DNA from: Holophaga foetida DSM 6591
Lineage (GTDB): Bacteria > Acidobacteriota > Holophagae > Holophagales > Holophagaceae
Assembly: GCF_000242615.2 (NCBI RefSeq)
Contig: NZ_KI912268.1
Coordinates: 1,381,725 to 1,445,724, forward strand
Length of the DNA stretch: 64,000 nt
Direction: 5' to 3'
Below are positions 44,828-54,338 of this stretch, one piece after another (the first letter of the stretch is position 1; each line of letters begins with the position of its first letter). The translations under genes were made by a program, and so were the position numbers. The notes beneath the pieces are model-generated. The model searched no databases. It worked only from the letters and a program-made list of their open reading frames with translations, and was not told where the DNA came from.

Positions 44828-45220
44828 ATGCCGATCCAGGATCCGCTGACTGAGGCCATCATTGGCGCTGCATTCAGAGTCTCCAACATCCTCGGTGCTG
44901 GTTTCCTCGAGAAGATCTATGAGAACGCCCTAGTCCATGAACTCAGCAAACAAGGGTTAACCGTTCTTCAGCAGCACGGCATCCAGGTCCGCTATGACGG
45001 TGTCGTGGTGGGAGCGTTCTTCGCGGATCTCCTCGTGGAGGGCCGCATCGTGGTGGAACTCAAGGCAGCCAAGGCCCTGGACGACACCCACGCAGCCCAA
45101 TGCATCAACTACCTCAAAGCCACAGGACTGGACCTCTGCCTCCTCATCAACTTCGGAAAGCCCAGGATCGAATTCAAGCGAATTGTCCTGGGCCTGGCGG
45201 AGCCCGCAACTCCGGCGTGA
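44828..45220 (+). CDS. GxxExxY protein
   Basis: A 130-residue protein with the naming motif GAGFLEKIYENAL (Gly-Phe-Leu-Glu-Lys-Ile-Tyr) and VELKAAKALDDTHAAQCINY, a PD-(D/E)XK-like strand. Family function is unknown. The ATG at 44828 has AGGAG seven bases upstream; the longer frame crosses repeat E. It converges on galE, whose end is 5 bp away. Confidence 0.88.
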   Translation: MPIQDPLTEAIIGAAFRVSNILGAGFLEKIYENALVHELSKQGLTVLQQHGIQVRYDGVVVGAFFADLLVEGRIVVELKAAKALDDTHAAQCINYLKATGLDLCLLINFGKPRIEFKRIVLGLAEPATPA

Positions 45221-45225
45221 TGCGG

Positions 45226-46248
45226 TCAGATCTGGGCAACCGCTCCGCTCTGCTGCCAGTTCCAGCCGTCCCGGCACATGCAGTCCAGATCCAGGACCGC
45301 CCGCCAGCCCAGGAGCTCCTGGGCCCGGGTGGGGTCGGCGTAGCACTGGGCGATATCACCGGGGCGCCGGGGCCCGAAACGCCAGGGGATGGGGTGGCCC
45401 ACGGTGCGCTCCAGGGCCTGGATCATCTCCAGGACCGAATAGCCCTTGCCTGTTCCCAGATTGATAGGCACCGCCCCCTGCAGCCCGTGAAGCGCCCCCA
45501 GGGCCGCCAGATGCCCCTTCGCGAGATCCACGACATGGAGGTAGTCCCGGACGCCGCTGCCGTCGGGAGTGGGGTAGTCCTGCCCGAAGACCTCCAGGAA
45601 GGGCCGCTGACCGGCTGCCACCTGGAGCAGATAAGGCATCAGGTTGTTGGGGATGCCCTGGGGATCCTCACCCAGGAGACCCGAAGGGTGGGCTCCCACC
45701 GGATTGAAGTAGCGCAGGAGTGCGATGCGCCACCCCGCTTCGCTGGCGGCCAGATCCCGGCAGAGATCCTCGACCATCAGCTTGGATCGACCGTAGGGAT
45801 TGGTGGCGGAGAGCGGGAAGCTTTCGCGAATCGGCACTTCGGCCGGATCGCCGTAGACGGTGGCGGAACTGGAGAAGACCAGGTTGCGGCAGCCGAAGGC
45901 CTGCATGGTCTCCAGCAGCCCAATGGTTCCGCTGAGGTTGTTGCGGTAGTAGTCCAGGGGCAGGCGGGTGGACTCGCCCACGGCCTTGAGCCCCGCAAAG
46001 TGGATGACGGCCCCGATATCGTGCTTCCTGAAGACGGACTCAAGAGTCCCCTTGTCGCAGACATCCCCCTCCTGAAAGGTGAAGTCCCGCCCCGCGAGGG
46101 TGCGGATGCGTGGGAGAACCGAGGGTTTGGCGTTGCAGAAGTTGTCCAGGACCACGACCTCGCGCCCCGCCGCCAGCAGCTCGACCACCGTATGGCTCCC
46201 GATGAAGCCAGCACCGCCCGTGACCAGAATGGAACCCGTGATGTGCAT
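45226..46248 (-). CDS. galE: UDP-glucose 4-epimerase GalE
   Basis: A 340-residue short-chain dehydrogenase-like enzyme interconverting UDP-glucose and UDP-galactose. The NAD-binding motif is VTGGAGFIGSHTVVELL, the catalytic pair is in NPYGRSKLMVEDL (Tyr-x3-Lys), with Ser-Ser-Ala-Thr-Val-Tyr upstream (FSSSATVYGD). It would feed the glycosyltransferases of the nearby locus. Length and motif spacing are normal. Confidence 0.95.
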   Translation of the reverse strand: MHITGSILVTGGAGFIGSHTVVELLAAGREVVVLDNFCNAKPSVLPRIRTLAGRDFTFQEGDVCDKGTLESVFRKHDIGAVIHFAGLKAVGESTRLPLDYYRNNLSGTIGLLETMQAFGCRNLVFSSSATVYGDPAEVPIRESFPLSATNPYGRSKLMVEDLCRDLAASEAGWRIALLRYFNPVGAHPSGLLGEDPQGIPNNLMPYLLQVAAGQRPFLEVFGQDYPTPDGSGVRDYLHVVDLAKGHLAALGALHGLQGAVPINLGTGKGYSVLEMIQALERTVGHPIPWRFGPRRPGDIAQCYADPTRAQELLGWRAVLDLDCMCRDGWNWQQSGAVAQI

Positions 46249-46365
46249 CCAGACTCTCCGCCGCGAAAAGGATTAACCGTTAAACATCCACGCTACCACG
46301 CCGCCGCAGGAAGGTTGAGCCAAAAGCAGAACGGCCCGTGTCGGCCTTTTCCCGGCAATTAGGAC

Positions 46366-46393
46366 TCGACAAGCGCGAGAAAGCTGGTAGCAT
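46366..46393 (+). promoter_or_regulatory. Sigma-70-type promoter of tRNA-Val
   Basis: TCGACA and TAGCAT with a 16-bp spacer lie 11 bp before the tRNA 5' end, the right place for a tRNA promoter. Assignment is by pattern only. Confidence 0.5.
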
Positions 46394-46404
46394 GGAACTT
46401 CCGA

Positions 46405-46479
46405 TGGCGCGTAGCTCAGGGGTAGAGCACCACCTTGACACGGTGGGGGTCGGTGGTTCGAGACCACTCGCGCCAACCA
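46405..46479 (+). tRNA. tRNA-Val (anticodon GAC)
   Basis: A full cloverleaf can be drawn: acceptor TGGCGCG/CGCGCCA, D-arm GCTC...GAGC, anticodon stem CCACC/GGTGG with loop TTGACAC (anticodon GAC), T-arm with TTCGAGA loop, and an encoded ACCA end. Position 1 is T paired to A72, slightly unusual for tRNA-Val. A strong terminator follows at once. Confidence 0.93.
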
Positions 46480-46511
46480 AAAAAGGACCTGGAGAAATCC
46501 AGGTCCTTTTT
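46480..46511 (+). terminator. Terminator of tRNA-Val
   Basis: AAAAAGGACCTGG-AGAAAT-CCAGGTCCTTTTT, a 13-bp perfect stem ending in five T. A second copy of this hairpin with its flank lies at 58651-58695 in inverted orientation. Confidence 0.9.
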
Positions 46512-46667
46512 CTGGAGTTTGGACATTTTTAGAACGCCCGCCTAAATATATCCGTTACGTAGTGAACCTCCACACCCAGGCTTCCGGACTCAGCGGACAG
46601 GCGGAGGAAAAGCAGCCTCGTCACTCCTACGGTGACGGCGAGTAGATCGGACGGTTACACCCTCGGC

Positions 46668-47219
46668 TCATTTCCCGGTTCGCAGCTTCGAGACCAGGGC
46701 TTCCCCCAGGGCCGGTTGGTCCGATTGACCAAACCAGATGCTCCAGGTCGCCCGCATAAAGTCCTTGCCTTGCACGGTCGCAGTTCCGCAGCCCTGCAAA
46801 GAGATCGAGGTGGTCGCCCCCTGTGGTGTGTAGGCAACCGTGATCTGGTCGTCCTTCGCAAGATCCCTCGTGAGGGCGGCCAGAAACGTTTCGATCCTGG
46901 CTTGGTCTCGATAGCCGTTCAACGCGAAGGCATCCCGGAACATGCCCTTCATTCGGAGGACTCCGACATCGCGAAGCATCCTGATGGTGAACTGCTTGTC
47001 CTCCTCAAGGTCGATCATGGCGAACCGGGTGATCGCAGGAGGCCGCATCCGGACCCAATGGCTGATGGCGTAGGCCTGGACGTGGATAAGGGCGAGATTC
47101 TTCTCGCGAACCCCTTCGCCCGTGTGGATCCAACCCGGTCGCCCGATGACGGTTTGACCAGGAACCATGGAACCTGTCGCGAGCACTACAGCCATGGTTG
47201 TCCGAATTCCGATAGGCAT
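46668..47219 (-). CDS. Chalcone isomerase-like domain protein, exported
   Basis: A 183-residue protein with an N-terminal signal-like segment (MPIGIRTTMAVVLATGSMVP). The body matches the bacterial chalcone-isomerase-like fold: FTIRMLRDV, IETFLAAL, DQITVAYTPQGATTSISLQG and the ending VQGKDFMRATWSIWFGQ. Bacterial members are not isomerases of flavonoids; some bind fatty acids or lie in the periplasm. It is the last gene of the efflux/regulator group, 31 bp after the TetR gene. Confidence 0.78.
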   Translation of the reverse strand: MPIGIRTTMAVVLATGSMVPGQTVIGRPGWIHTGEGVREKNLALIHVQAYAISHWVRMRPPAITRFAMIDLEEDKQFTIRMLRDVGVLRMKGMFRDAFALNGYRDQARIETFLAALTRDLAKDDQITVAYTPQGATTSISLQGCGTATVQGKDFMRATWSIWFGQSDQPALGEALVSKLRTGK

Positions 47220-47250
47220 GGGTGTTTGGCTCCTTGCTGGGGACAGATTC

Positions 47251-47784
47251 TTAGCCAGCGATGACGGTGCTCTTTGTGGCATCGGCCATATGGCTGAACA
47301 AGTAGTGCTGGATCACCGGACCGATCCGCCGGACAATCTCGTCCTTCGTCAGGGCCACCACAGATGGAATTCTCAGGATGTAGCGGGTCACGGCGAGGCC
47401 AACCATTTGGGTCGCGATGAGGCCCGACCGCAGGTCTGCCTCATCAACGGGAAGCAATTCCGCCAGCACTCGCTGGAGGCGCTTTTGCAGAATGCCTTGG
47501 AGGGCGTGCAGGGCACCGGGATGGGATACGGAGGCCCGCAGGAGCGCGATTAGCTTCTTGCCGGTGACCCTCCCCTCCATCTGACGCAAGTCGGGAACTT
47601 CGAAGCCCGAAAGTGTGGTCTCGAAAAAAAGGTTCTCCTTGTTCCCGAAGTAGTGAACGACCAGTGCTGGATCCACACCCGCGGATGCCCCGATCCCACG
47701 AATGGTGGTGCGCTCGAACCCCTGCTCGGAGAAGAGTATCCTTGCCGCTTCGAGGATGCGTTCAGGGGTGGGATTCATGGCCAT
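47251..47784 (-). CDS. TetR-family transcriptional regulator
   Basis: A 177-residue repressor. The N-terminal HTH is ERILEAARILFSEQGFERTT followed by IRGIGASAGVDPALVVHYFG. The C-terminal ligand domain (IRPSVVALTKDEIVRRI type) fits the TetR_C_33-like group. It lies between the outer-membrane factor and the chalcone-isomerase-like gene on the same strand, so it could control the operon by feedback. ATG at 47784 or two codons later. Confidence 0.9.
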   Translation of the reverse strand: MAMNPTPERILEAARILFSEQGFERTTIRGIGASAGVDPALVVHYFGNKENLFFETTLSGFEVPDLRQMEGRVTGKKLIALLRASVSHPGALHALQGILQKRLQRVLAELLPVDEADLRSGLIATQMVGLAVTRYILRIPSVVALTKDEIVRRIGPVIQHYLFSHMADATKSTVIAG

Positions 47785-47832
47785 TCAGATTCAGCCTTTC
47801 TAAATTGCGGAGTCGGTCTGATTGCGTGATGG

Positions 47833-49230
47833 TTACTGCCACGCGCCACCCAATGCCTTCTGAAGCGACACAAGCGCGGTAAGGCTTTGGGCGTGGGCCT
47901 GGATCTTCTGATCCTCCTGGTTGGCGTGGTTCAGGCGGGCTTCCAGAAGCGACATCTTGGAGATCTCGCCGGCCTTGACCTGAAGCTCGGCGAGCTTGAC
48001 GGACTCGCGAGACAACCGCTCGGAATCCTCGAGCCGCAAGCGCCGGTCTTCACTCTTGGCGACGCGAGTGAGGGCCACCTCTGTATCAGCCACGGCCGTG
48101 AGCACGGACTTGCGGTAGGTTGCCGTGGCCGCATCGTAGGCGGCCTCATTGGCCCGAACCTTGTTCTTTAACTTGCCCCGGTTGAAGAGCGGAAGGCTGA
48201 GCTGGGGCCCTACGCTCCAGGCGGAACTGGCCGAACTGATCAAGGTCTCGGAGGAGATGGAAGTCCATCCACCCGAGCCCAGGATGGCGAAACGAGGATA
48301 GCGTTCAGCCTGGGCGACACCCACATCCGCGCACGCGGCTGCCATTTCGCGCTCGGCGGCCCGGACATCGGGGCGTCGCTGGAGGAGTTCGGAAGGCAGC
48401 CCGGTTGCCGGAGCCGCGGGAACGGGCATGAGCGGTGCGGTCTCACGAAGCTGGGCGTCCAGTTCCGGCAACTGAGTGGCCGTCAGGACCGACAATGCCG
48501 CCAGGCTCTGGTGTACGTTCACACTCAACCCCGCCAGAGCGGCCTGGGCCTGGTTCCGATTCGTCTCTGCCCTCTGTTGATCCTGGCTCGCGGCGTCCCC
48601 CGCGCTGACACGGAGCTTCGTGAGACGGACCAGTTCCTCGTAGTGCTTCACACTCTCTTCAGTCAGCACAAAGCGCTGCTGGCCCATCCGGTATTCGACA
48701 TAGTTCCGGGTCACCTCCGACGCGAGCACCAGCCGAACGTCGCGCAGGCGTTCCTCCGAAGCCTGGGTTCTCGCCCTTGCACCTTCGGCCATGCGCCGCT
48801 GATGTCCAAAGAGATCAATCTCCCAGGAGGCATCAAAGCCCACCTGGTAGGTGGTGAACTCGGTTTTCAGGTTTTTCACGGGCAGGTTGGAGATCAGGCC
48901 ACTGTTCTCGCTCATCTTGTCACGGGATACCTTCGCGCCCATGCCAATGTCAGGCCCGCCGGCTGCCTCCTGGATGCCCTGGCTCGCACGCGCCTGTCGC
49001 AGCCGGGCTTCGGCCGCCTTTAAGTCAGGGCTTTCAATGAAGGCGCGCTTGACCAACATCTGAAGCTGCGAATCCTTCCAGATTGAGCCCCATTCGCTGG
49101 CCGCGGCCGCCGTTCCTCCCGTGGAGGTGAACTGCTCCGGAACCGTCGGTCTCGGTGGCGTGTAGGTTGGGCCCACGGGGCGGCAGGCAACCAGAAGAAG
49201 CGGCAGGGGAAGTAGCAGGAGTTTGTTCAT
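47833..49230 (-). CDS. Outer-membrane efflux lipoprotein (NodT/OprM type)
   Basis: A 465-residue TolC-fold protein with a lipobox (PLLLVAC, Cys16) after a signal peptide. VGPTYTPPRPTVPEQF, the DLKAAEARLRQARASQG repeat half and RRPDVRAAEREMAAACADVG are diagnostic of the family; two helical hairpin repeats follow. It should form the outer channel for the ABC pump encoded upstream. The ATG at 49230 gives MNKLLLLPLPLLLVAC. Confidence 0.93.
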   Translation of the reverse strand: MNKLLLLPLPLLLVACRPVGPTYTPPRPTVPEQFTSTGGTAAAASEWGSIWKDSQLQMLVKRAFIESPDLKAAEARLRQARASQGIQEAAGGPDIGMGAKVSRDKMSENSGLISNLPVKNLKTEFTTYQVGFDASWEIDLFGHQRRMAEGARARTQASEERLRDVRLVLASEVTRNYVEYRMGQQRFVLTEESVKHYEELVRLTKLRVSAGDAASQDQQRAETNRNQAQAALAGLSVNVHQSLAALSVLTATQLPELDAQLRETAPLMPVPAAPATGLPSELLQRRPDVRAAEREMAAACADVGVAQAERYPRFAILGSGGWTSISSETLISSASSAWSVGPQLSLPLFNRGKLKNKVRANEAAYDAATATYRKSVLTAVADTEVALTRVAKSEDRRLRLEDSERLSRESVKLAELQVKAGEISKMSLLEARLNHANQEDQKIQAHAQSLTALVSLQKALGGAWQ

Positions 49231-49242
49231 GGGGTGGTCCAT

Positions 49243-50337
49243 TCAGGCAATGTGGCGACGGAACAGGGACAATGAGATGGAGAGGGTGCAGGTGGCGATG
49301 ACGAGCATTGGCCATAAGAAGGGCCAGGCATCCGCAAACCCGAAGCCTTTCAGAAAGAGCCCCTTCGCCAGCGGAATGAAGTAGCTGAGCGGATTCATCC
49401 ACGCGATCCACTGGAACACCGTGGGCATGTTCTCGATGGGGGACACAAATCCGGACAGGAGCACCGCAGGTGCCATGAAGGAGAAGACGCCGAGGAACGC
49501 TTGCTGCTGATTGGCGGAGATCGAGGAAATGAATAGCCCAATCCCGGCCAGCGCTAGCCCGTAGAAGATGATGGCCATCAGCAACGTGAGGATGGACCCG
49601 GTAAAGGGCAGGCCATACCCGAAGATGGCTGCCAGAACGATAAGTCCCGCTTGCCCCAGGGCGACCAGCACGCCGGGTATGGCCTTACCCGCCATGATGT
49701 AACCCGGCGTCAAAGGGGAGACCAGCAGTTGATCAAAGGTGCCCTCCTCACGCTCCCGAGCCACGGAAAGAGCCGTAACGGTCAGGCAGCCGATGGTCGT
49801 GATGATGGCAACCAAGCTCGGAACGATGTGCCATTTGAAATTGAGGTTTTGGTTGAAGAGATTCCGTATGTTCACGATCGACGTCGGGCGCACGCCATGC
49901 TCGGAGCGTGTGGCCTGGAGGATCTGCGAAACATAGCCAGATGCAATTTGTCCGCTGTTGGAATGACGGCCATCGATCAGGATCTGGACGGTGGCCGGTC
50001 GCCCCGCCTGGAGGTTCCGGGAGAGGTCCGCAGGCAGCCGCAGGGCCAGGAGAGCCTGCTGGCTGTCGATGCTGTCCTGCAAAGCACCATCACTATGCAC
50101 GGCGATAATGCGCTCGAAGGCGGGCGTGTGAGTGAGTCGCTGAAGGATCTCGATAGAGGCCGGACCTCCATCCTGATTGTAGACAGCGATGGTGCTGTTC
50201 TTCACTTCCAGGGTGGCGGCCCATGGAAAGATCACGATCTGGAGCAGCACGGGAACCAACAGCATCAGGCGGGCTTTCTTGTCACCCGCCGTGACCTGGA
50301 GTTCCTTGACGATGAGTCGAAAGAGTCGCTTGAGCAT
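49243..50337 (-). CDS. ABC-2 type transporter permease (YbhR-like)
   Basis: A 364-residue inner-membrane protein with one N-terminal span, a large extracytoplasmic domain (residues 45-170) and five C-terminal spans including the ABC-2 signature region REREEGTFDQLLVSPLTPGY. It pairs with the next permease to form the pump core. It is 4 bp from its partner and 12 bp from the outer-membrane factor. Confidence 0.92.
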   Translation of the reverse strand: MLKRLFRLIVKELQVTAGDKKARLMLLVPVLLQIVIFPWAATLEVKNSTIAVYNQDGGPASIEILQRLTHTPAFERIIAVHSDGALQDSIDSQQALLALRLPADLSRNLQAGRPATVQILIDGRHSNSGQIASGYVSQILQATRSEHGVRPTSIVNIRNLFNQNLNFKWHIVPSLVAIITTIGCLTVTALSVAREREEGTFDQLLVSPLTPGYIMAGKAIPGVLVALGQAGLIVLAAIFGYGLPFTGSILTLLMAIIFYGLALAGIGLFISSISANQQQAFLGVFSFMAPAVLLSGFVSPIENMPTVFQWIAWMNPLSYFIPLAKGLFLKGFGFADAWPFLWPMLVIATCTLSISLSLFRRHIA

Positions 50338-50341
50338 GGTT

Positions 50342-51472
50342 TCAGTCCAAGGTTCGGCGGGTCTTCAAGGCGGTGAGGCCGATCCAGAAGACGGTCAACG
50401 CAATGAGCCAGATGGATGCATAGCCCTGGACCGACCCCAGATTGCCGACCTGGAACAGGGTCTGAAGGGAACTGGAAAGATAGCGAGCCGAGATGAACCG
50501 CGTGATGACCCGGATGGGCATAGGCATGCTTGAAATCTCGAACACGAACCCGGAGAGCATCAGCGCAGGCAGGAAGCCCGCTGTGAGCGCTGCCAGGGCC
50601 GCATTGAATTGGCTGCGCATGACGGTGGAGAGAAACAGTCCCAGGCCGAGAGTGCTGCCGAGGAAGAGGGTGGATACGCCGAATAGCACGAACAGGGAAC
50701 CTCGAAATGGCATGCCCATTACGAAGACGGCCACCAGCATGCAAATCACCATCGCGATCATGCCCAGCCCGTAATAGGGAATGATCTTCGAAACCAGCAG
50801 CTCTGTGCGGGTCACCGGCGTCGCCAGAAGTGCCTCCATGGTTCCTCGCTCCCACTCCCGTGCCACGACCAAGGACGTGAGGAGGGCTCCGATGATGGTC
50901 ATCACCACGGAAATGGAGCCGGGAACCAGGAAATTGCGGCTGATGGCGGAAGGGTTGAACCAGGAGCGTGTTCGAACCTCCAACCCAGGGGGTTGGGTTC
51001 GCCCCTGGTCGCGTGCCAGACTCTGTTGCCAGGATTCCCAGGCCCCCTGCACATAGTTGCCGACGAAGGCTGCGGTATTGGGTTCGGAACCATCGGCCAG
51101 GACCTGTAAGGATGCCTTGCCCTGTCCCTGTGCCATGCGGATGCTGAAATCGTTTGGAATGACCACGACACCTCGGAGATTTCCGCGGGCCATCTGTTTG
51201 ACCAGAGCCTCCCGGGAAGGACCCGAGTGGACTTCAAAGGCTTTCGAAGCACTCAGAACCTGTTCGAAACGAACCGCTGCCGGTCCCGCATCTTCGCGCA
51301 AGACACCGATCCGGACATGGTCAGCATCGAGATTGATGGCGTAGCCCATCACGAACAGGAACACCACTGGAAGGATGAAGGCCACGAGGATGCTGCTGGG
51401 GTCACGGACGATCTGATAGGACTCCTTCCGGCATAGCGCAAGGAGGCGACGGAGGGAGGGGCTGAGGTTCAT
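50342..51472 (-). CDS. ABC-2 type transporter permease (YbhS-like)
   Basis: A 376-residue paralogue of the neighbouring permease with the same layout: N-terminal span (SILVAFILPVVFLFVMGYAI), extracytoplasmic domain, then REWERGTMEALLATPVTRTE and five spans. It overlaps the ATPase gene by four bases, indicating one complex. Confidence 0.92.
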   Translation of the reverse strand: MNLSPSLRRLLALCRKESYQIVRDPSSILVAFILPVVFLFVMGYAINLDADHVRIGVLREDAGPAAVRFEQVLSASKAFEVHSGPSREALVKQMARGNLRGVVVIPNDFSIRMAQGQGKASLQVLADGSEPNTAAFVGNYVQGAWESWQQSLARDQGRTQPPGLEVRTRSWFNPSAISRNFLVPGSISVVMTIIGALLTSLVVAREWERGTMEALLATPVTRTELLVSKIIPYYGLGMIAMVICMLVAVFVMGMPFRGSLFVLFGVSTLFLGSTLGLGLFLSTVMRSQFNAALAALTAGFLPALMLSGFVFEISSMPMPIRVITRFISARYLSSSLQTLFQVGNLGSVQGYASIWLIALTVFWIGLTALKTRRTLD

Positions 51473-53238
51473 TGGCTCACCTTCGCTTCACGTTCGCGGT
51501 CCGCTCGCAGGACCAGTTCGATGAAGGCGTCTTCCATGGTTGGATTCGAGCAGTCAGGGGTGACAACCATACCCTTGAGGTCATCCGGTGTACCCATGGC
51601 GATTCGTTTCCCCCGGTAGATCAAGGCAATGCGGTCGCAGTACTCGGCTTCATCCATGAAGTGGGTGGTGACCATGATGGTCACGCCCTTCTGGGCCAGG
51701 CCGTTGATGTGGGTCCAGAACTCCCGCCGGGTGACCGGATCCACGCCTGAGGTCGGCTCGTCCAGGAAGAGAATTTGAGGCTCATGCATCACCGCACAGG
51801 CGAGCGCCAGCCGCTGCTTGAACCCCAGGGCGAGGTCCACGGTCTTCGTCTGGAGGAATGGGCGGAGTCCAAACGCCTCCACCAGCTCATGGATCTTCTC
51901 CTTCTGCTGCTGCCCATCCAGGCCGTAGATTCCGGAGAAGAAGACTAGGTTCTGCTCGACGGTCAATCCGAGGTAGAGAGAGAACTTCTGGGCCATGTAA
52001 CCCAGCCGCTGCCGGGCCTCGGAAGGGCTGAATTTGAGGTCGAGCCCCATCACCAGGGCTTGGCCCTCCGTGGGCTTCAGCAGGCCGCACTTCATCTTGA
52101 ATGTTGTCGATTTGCCTGCGCCATTGGGTCCAAGGAGACCGAAGATCTCTCCCTTGGACACCTTAAAGCTGACATGGTCCGTGGCCGTGAATTCACCAAA
52201 ACGCTTGGTGAGGCCTCGCGCCTCGATCACGGCTTCTGGGTCGATTGAAGCAGGTAGTTCCACGGGCTTGGTCACTGCGGCGAGGGCCGAATCACCTCCG
52301 TGGACGCCTCCGAGGCGGCTGATGAAGGCATCCTCCAGACGGGGATCGACTTCCACTAGCACGGCATCCGGACCGGCTTCCATGGCCGCAAGATCCGGGA
52401 ACCGACCGACCTCACGGATAACCACTCGGACATTCGCTCCCTGAATGACTCCATCGACCACTTCTGGGTCGTGAAGTGCCTTGCGGAGAACCTCGCGACG
52501 TTGAGCCTTGAGATTGGCCACATGGAGGCATCGTCCCCGCATTTGGTCCATGAGTTCCTTCGGCGTTCCGCTAGCGATGATGTTTCCTTTGTTCATCAGC
52601 CTGACGTCATCGCAGAGTTCGGCCTCATCCAGGTAGGCGGTGCTCCACAGAATGGTTAACCCTTCGCTGGCCAATCCCCGCACCATCCGCCACAACTCTC
52701 GCCTGGAGATGGGATCGACCCCCACGCCAGGCTCGTCTAACAGAAGGACCCGAGGCGAACCAAGCAGGGTGCAAGCGAGCCCGAGTTTCTGCTTCATGCC
52801 ACCCGAAAGCTTGCCGGCGAGGCGGTCCGTGAAGCGTGCTAGATCCGTGAATGCCAGCATCTGCTTGAAGCTGCGCTCTCGGTCCTCCCCAGTCACGTTC
52901 CTGAGATCTGCATACAATACGAGGTTTTCGAGAACGGACAGGTCCTCGTAGAGCCCGAACTTCTGAGGCATGTAGCCAACCTGGTCCCGAAGGAAGTCCC
53001 CCTGGGTGAAGGGGTCCATATCGAGAACACGAACGCTTCCTTCGGTGGGCTGGAGAAGACCCGCGAGTGTTCGAAGCAGAGTAGTCTTACCTGCGCCATC
53101 CGGGCCCACCAGGCCGGTGATGGTGCCTGCATGAAAGCTGGTGGTGAGGTGATCCAGTGCCGGAGGAAGGCCTGGGGCAAAGGTCTTCACTAGGCCGCGC
53201 ACCTCCAAGGCGGCGCCTGTCGAAGGTGGGATGTTCAT
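51469..53238 (-). CDS. ABC transporter ATP-binding protein, two fused nucleotide-binding domains (YbhF-like)
   Basis: A 589-residue protein. NBD1 (about residues 5-235) has Walker A GPDGAGKTT, signature LSGGMKQKLGLAC and Walker B VLLLDEPGVGVDP. NBD2 (about 340-565) has GPNGAGKST, Walker B ILFLDEPTSGVDP and a divergent signature, LALGFKQRLALAC, in place of LSGG, so one of the two ATP sites may be non-canonical. It overlaps the HlyD-type gene by four bases. Confidence 0.94.
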   Translation of the reverse strand: MNIPPSTGAALEVRGLVKTFAPGLPPALDHLTTSFHAGTITGLVGPDGAGKTTLLRTLAGLLQPTEGSVRVLDMDPFTQGDFLRDQVGYMPQKFGLYEDLSVLENLVLYADLRNVTGEDRERSFKQMLAFTDLARFTDRLAGKLSGGMKQKLGLACTLLGSPRVLLLDEPGVGVDPISRRELWRMVRGLASEGLTILWSTAYLDEAELCDDVRLMNKGNIIASGTPKELMDQMRGRCLHVANLKAQRREVLRKALHDPEVVDGVIQGANVRVVIREVGRFPDLAAMEAGPDAVLVEVDPRLEDAFISRLGGVHGGDSALAAVTKPVELPASIDPEAVIEARGLTKRFGEFTATDHVSFKVSKGEIFGLLGPNGAGKSTTFKMKCGLLKPTEGQALVMGLDLKFSPSEARQRLGYMAQKFSLYLGLTVEQNLVFFSGIYGLDGQQQKEKIHELVEAFGLRPFLQTKTVDLALGFKQRLALACAVMHEPQILFLDEPTSGVDPVTRREFWTHINGLAQKGVTIMVTTHFMDEAEYCDRIALIYRGKRIAMGTPDDLKGMVVTPDCSNPTMEDAFIELVLRADREREAKVSQ

Positions 53239-54215
53239 TTCGCAAGCCTCACGGTGACGGGCATGCCCTGCCGGAGCTGGCCGTCCACATTTTCCACCAC
53301 GACCCGTAAGCGATAGACGAGCGATGTACGGAGGTCAGAAGTCTCGACCGGCTTTGGGGTGAATTCCGCCGTAGGCGACACAAATCCGACGGTGCCCTTG
53401 TAGGCCTTGTCCGGGCTGGCATCTGTGTGCAGCGTCACCTTCGTTCCGGGAGCGAAGGTGCCGAGTTGAGACTCGCTGACATACGCCCGGACCCACACCG
53501 GATTTGTCAGAGAGAGGCTGAATGCGGGGGTGCCGTTCTGAACCATCGTGCCTTTCTCGATGGACCGGCAGAGGATCACGCCGTCGCTGGGCACCGTAAG
53601 CACCGCATCCTTCAATGCAAGGCGCGCCGCGCGTGCCTGGGCTTGGGCTTGTCGTAGCTGGGCATCGGACTCTGCCACCTCTTCCTTGCGGAAGCCTGTG
53701 GTCATGGTGCGCACCTGTTCCTCCATCACCTTTACCTGTGCGGCAGCCTGATCCCGTGCCGTCTGGGCGCCGTCCAGGGCTTTCTGGGGGGCAGCACCTT
53801 CGGGTGCCAGCGCCTGCTGACGCGCCAATTGCCGTTCAGCTTCCGCGAACGCGGATTTCGACGAAGCCAGACGCGCCTTGGCCTGCTCAATGTCCTCGGT
53901 ACGGAATCCGTGATGAACCAAGCTGTTGCGAGCGGCAAGCGCGGCCTCGGTTCCTTCGGATGCTGACAAGGCGTTCTGGAGGGGTTCCGCGTCGAGTGCG
54001 GCAATGACGTCCCCGGCCTTTACGGTGGCCCCTTCATCGACATTGAAGGCGGAAACGCGGCCTGCAACACGGAATGCGAGTGTCGCTTCCCGGATATCGA
54101 CATTGCCATAGATGGTGCCGTTCTTGGCGGCTGCATCATGCTGGCGGTACCAGGAGATCCCGGCCGCGGCGACAACCAGCAGGGCTGCCGGGACGATAAT
54201 CGCTTTCTTGTTCAT
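53235..54215 (-). CDS. HlyD-family membrane fusion protein (YbhG-like)
   Basis: A 326-residue periplasmic adaptor. The N-terminal anchor is residues 5-22, then GNVDIREATLAFRVAGRVSA (first half of the lipoyl domain), a coiled-coil hairpin (residues 85-200, Ala/Gln/Glu-rich) and SDGVILCRSIEKGTMVQNG (second lipoyl half). It connects the inner-membrane pump to the outer channel. First structural gene of the operon; the ATG at 54215 begins MNKKAIIVPAALLVV. Confidence 0.93.
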   Translation of the reverse strand: MNKKAIIVPAALLVVAAAGISWYRQHDAAAKNGTIYGNVDIREATLAFRVAGRVSAFNVDEGATVKAGDVIAALDAEPLQNALSASEGTEAALAARNSLVHHGFRTEDIEQAKARLASSKSAFAEAERQLARQQALAPEGAAPQKALDGAQTARDQAAAQVKVMEEQVRTMTTGFRKEEVAESDAQLRQAQAQARAARLALKDAVLTVPSDGVILCRSIEKGTMVQNGTPAFSLSLTNPVWVRAYVSESQLGTFAPGTKVTLHTDASPDKAYKGTVGFVSPTAEFTPKPVETSDLRTSLVYRLRVVVENVDGQLRQGMPVTVRLAK

Positions 54216-54338
54216 GGAGACCTCGTGGGATGAGCGGGGGGACGAGTAGGGTTGGGGCGGCTCTGCGAGTGAATACACGCCTTCTAGGCCGCCTATTCAG
54301 GACGGAGACGAAAGGGAAAGCTGGGGGCCAGTAAGGGA

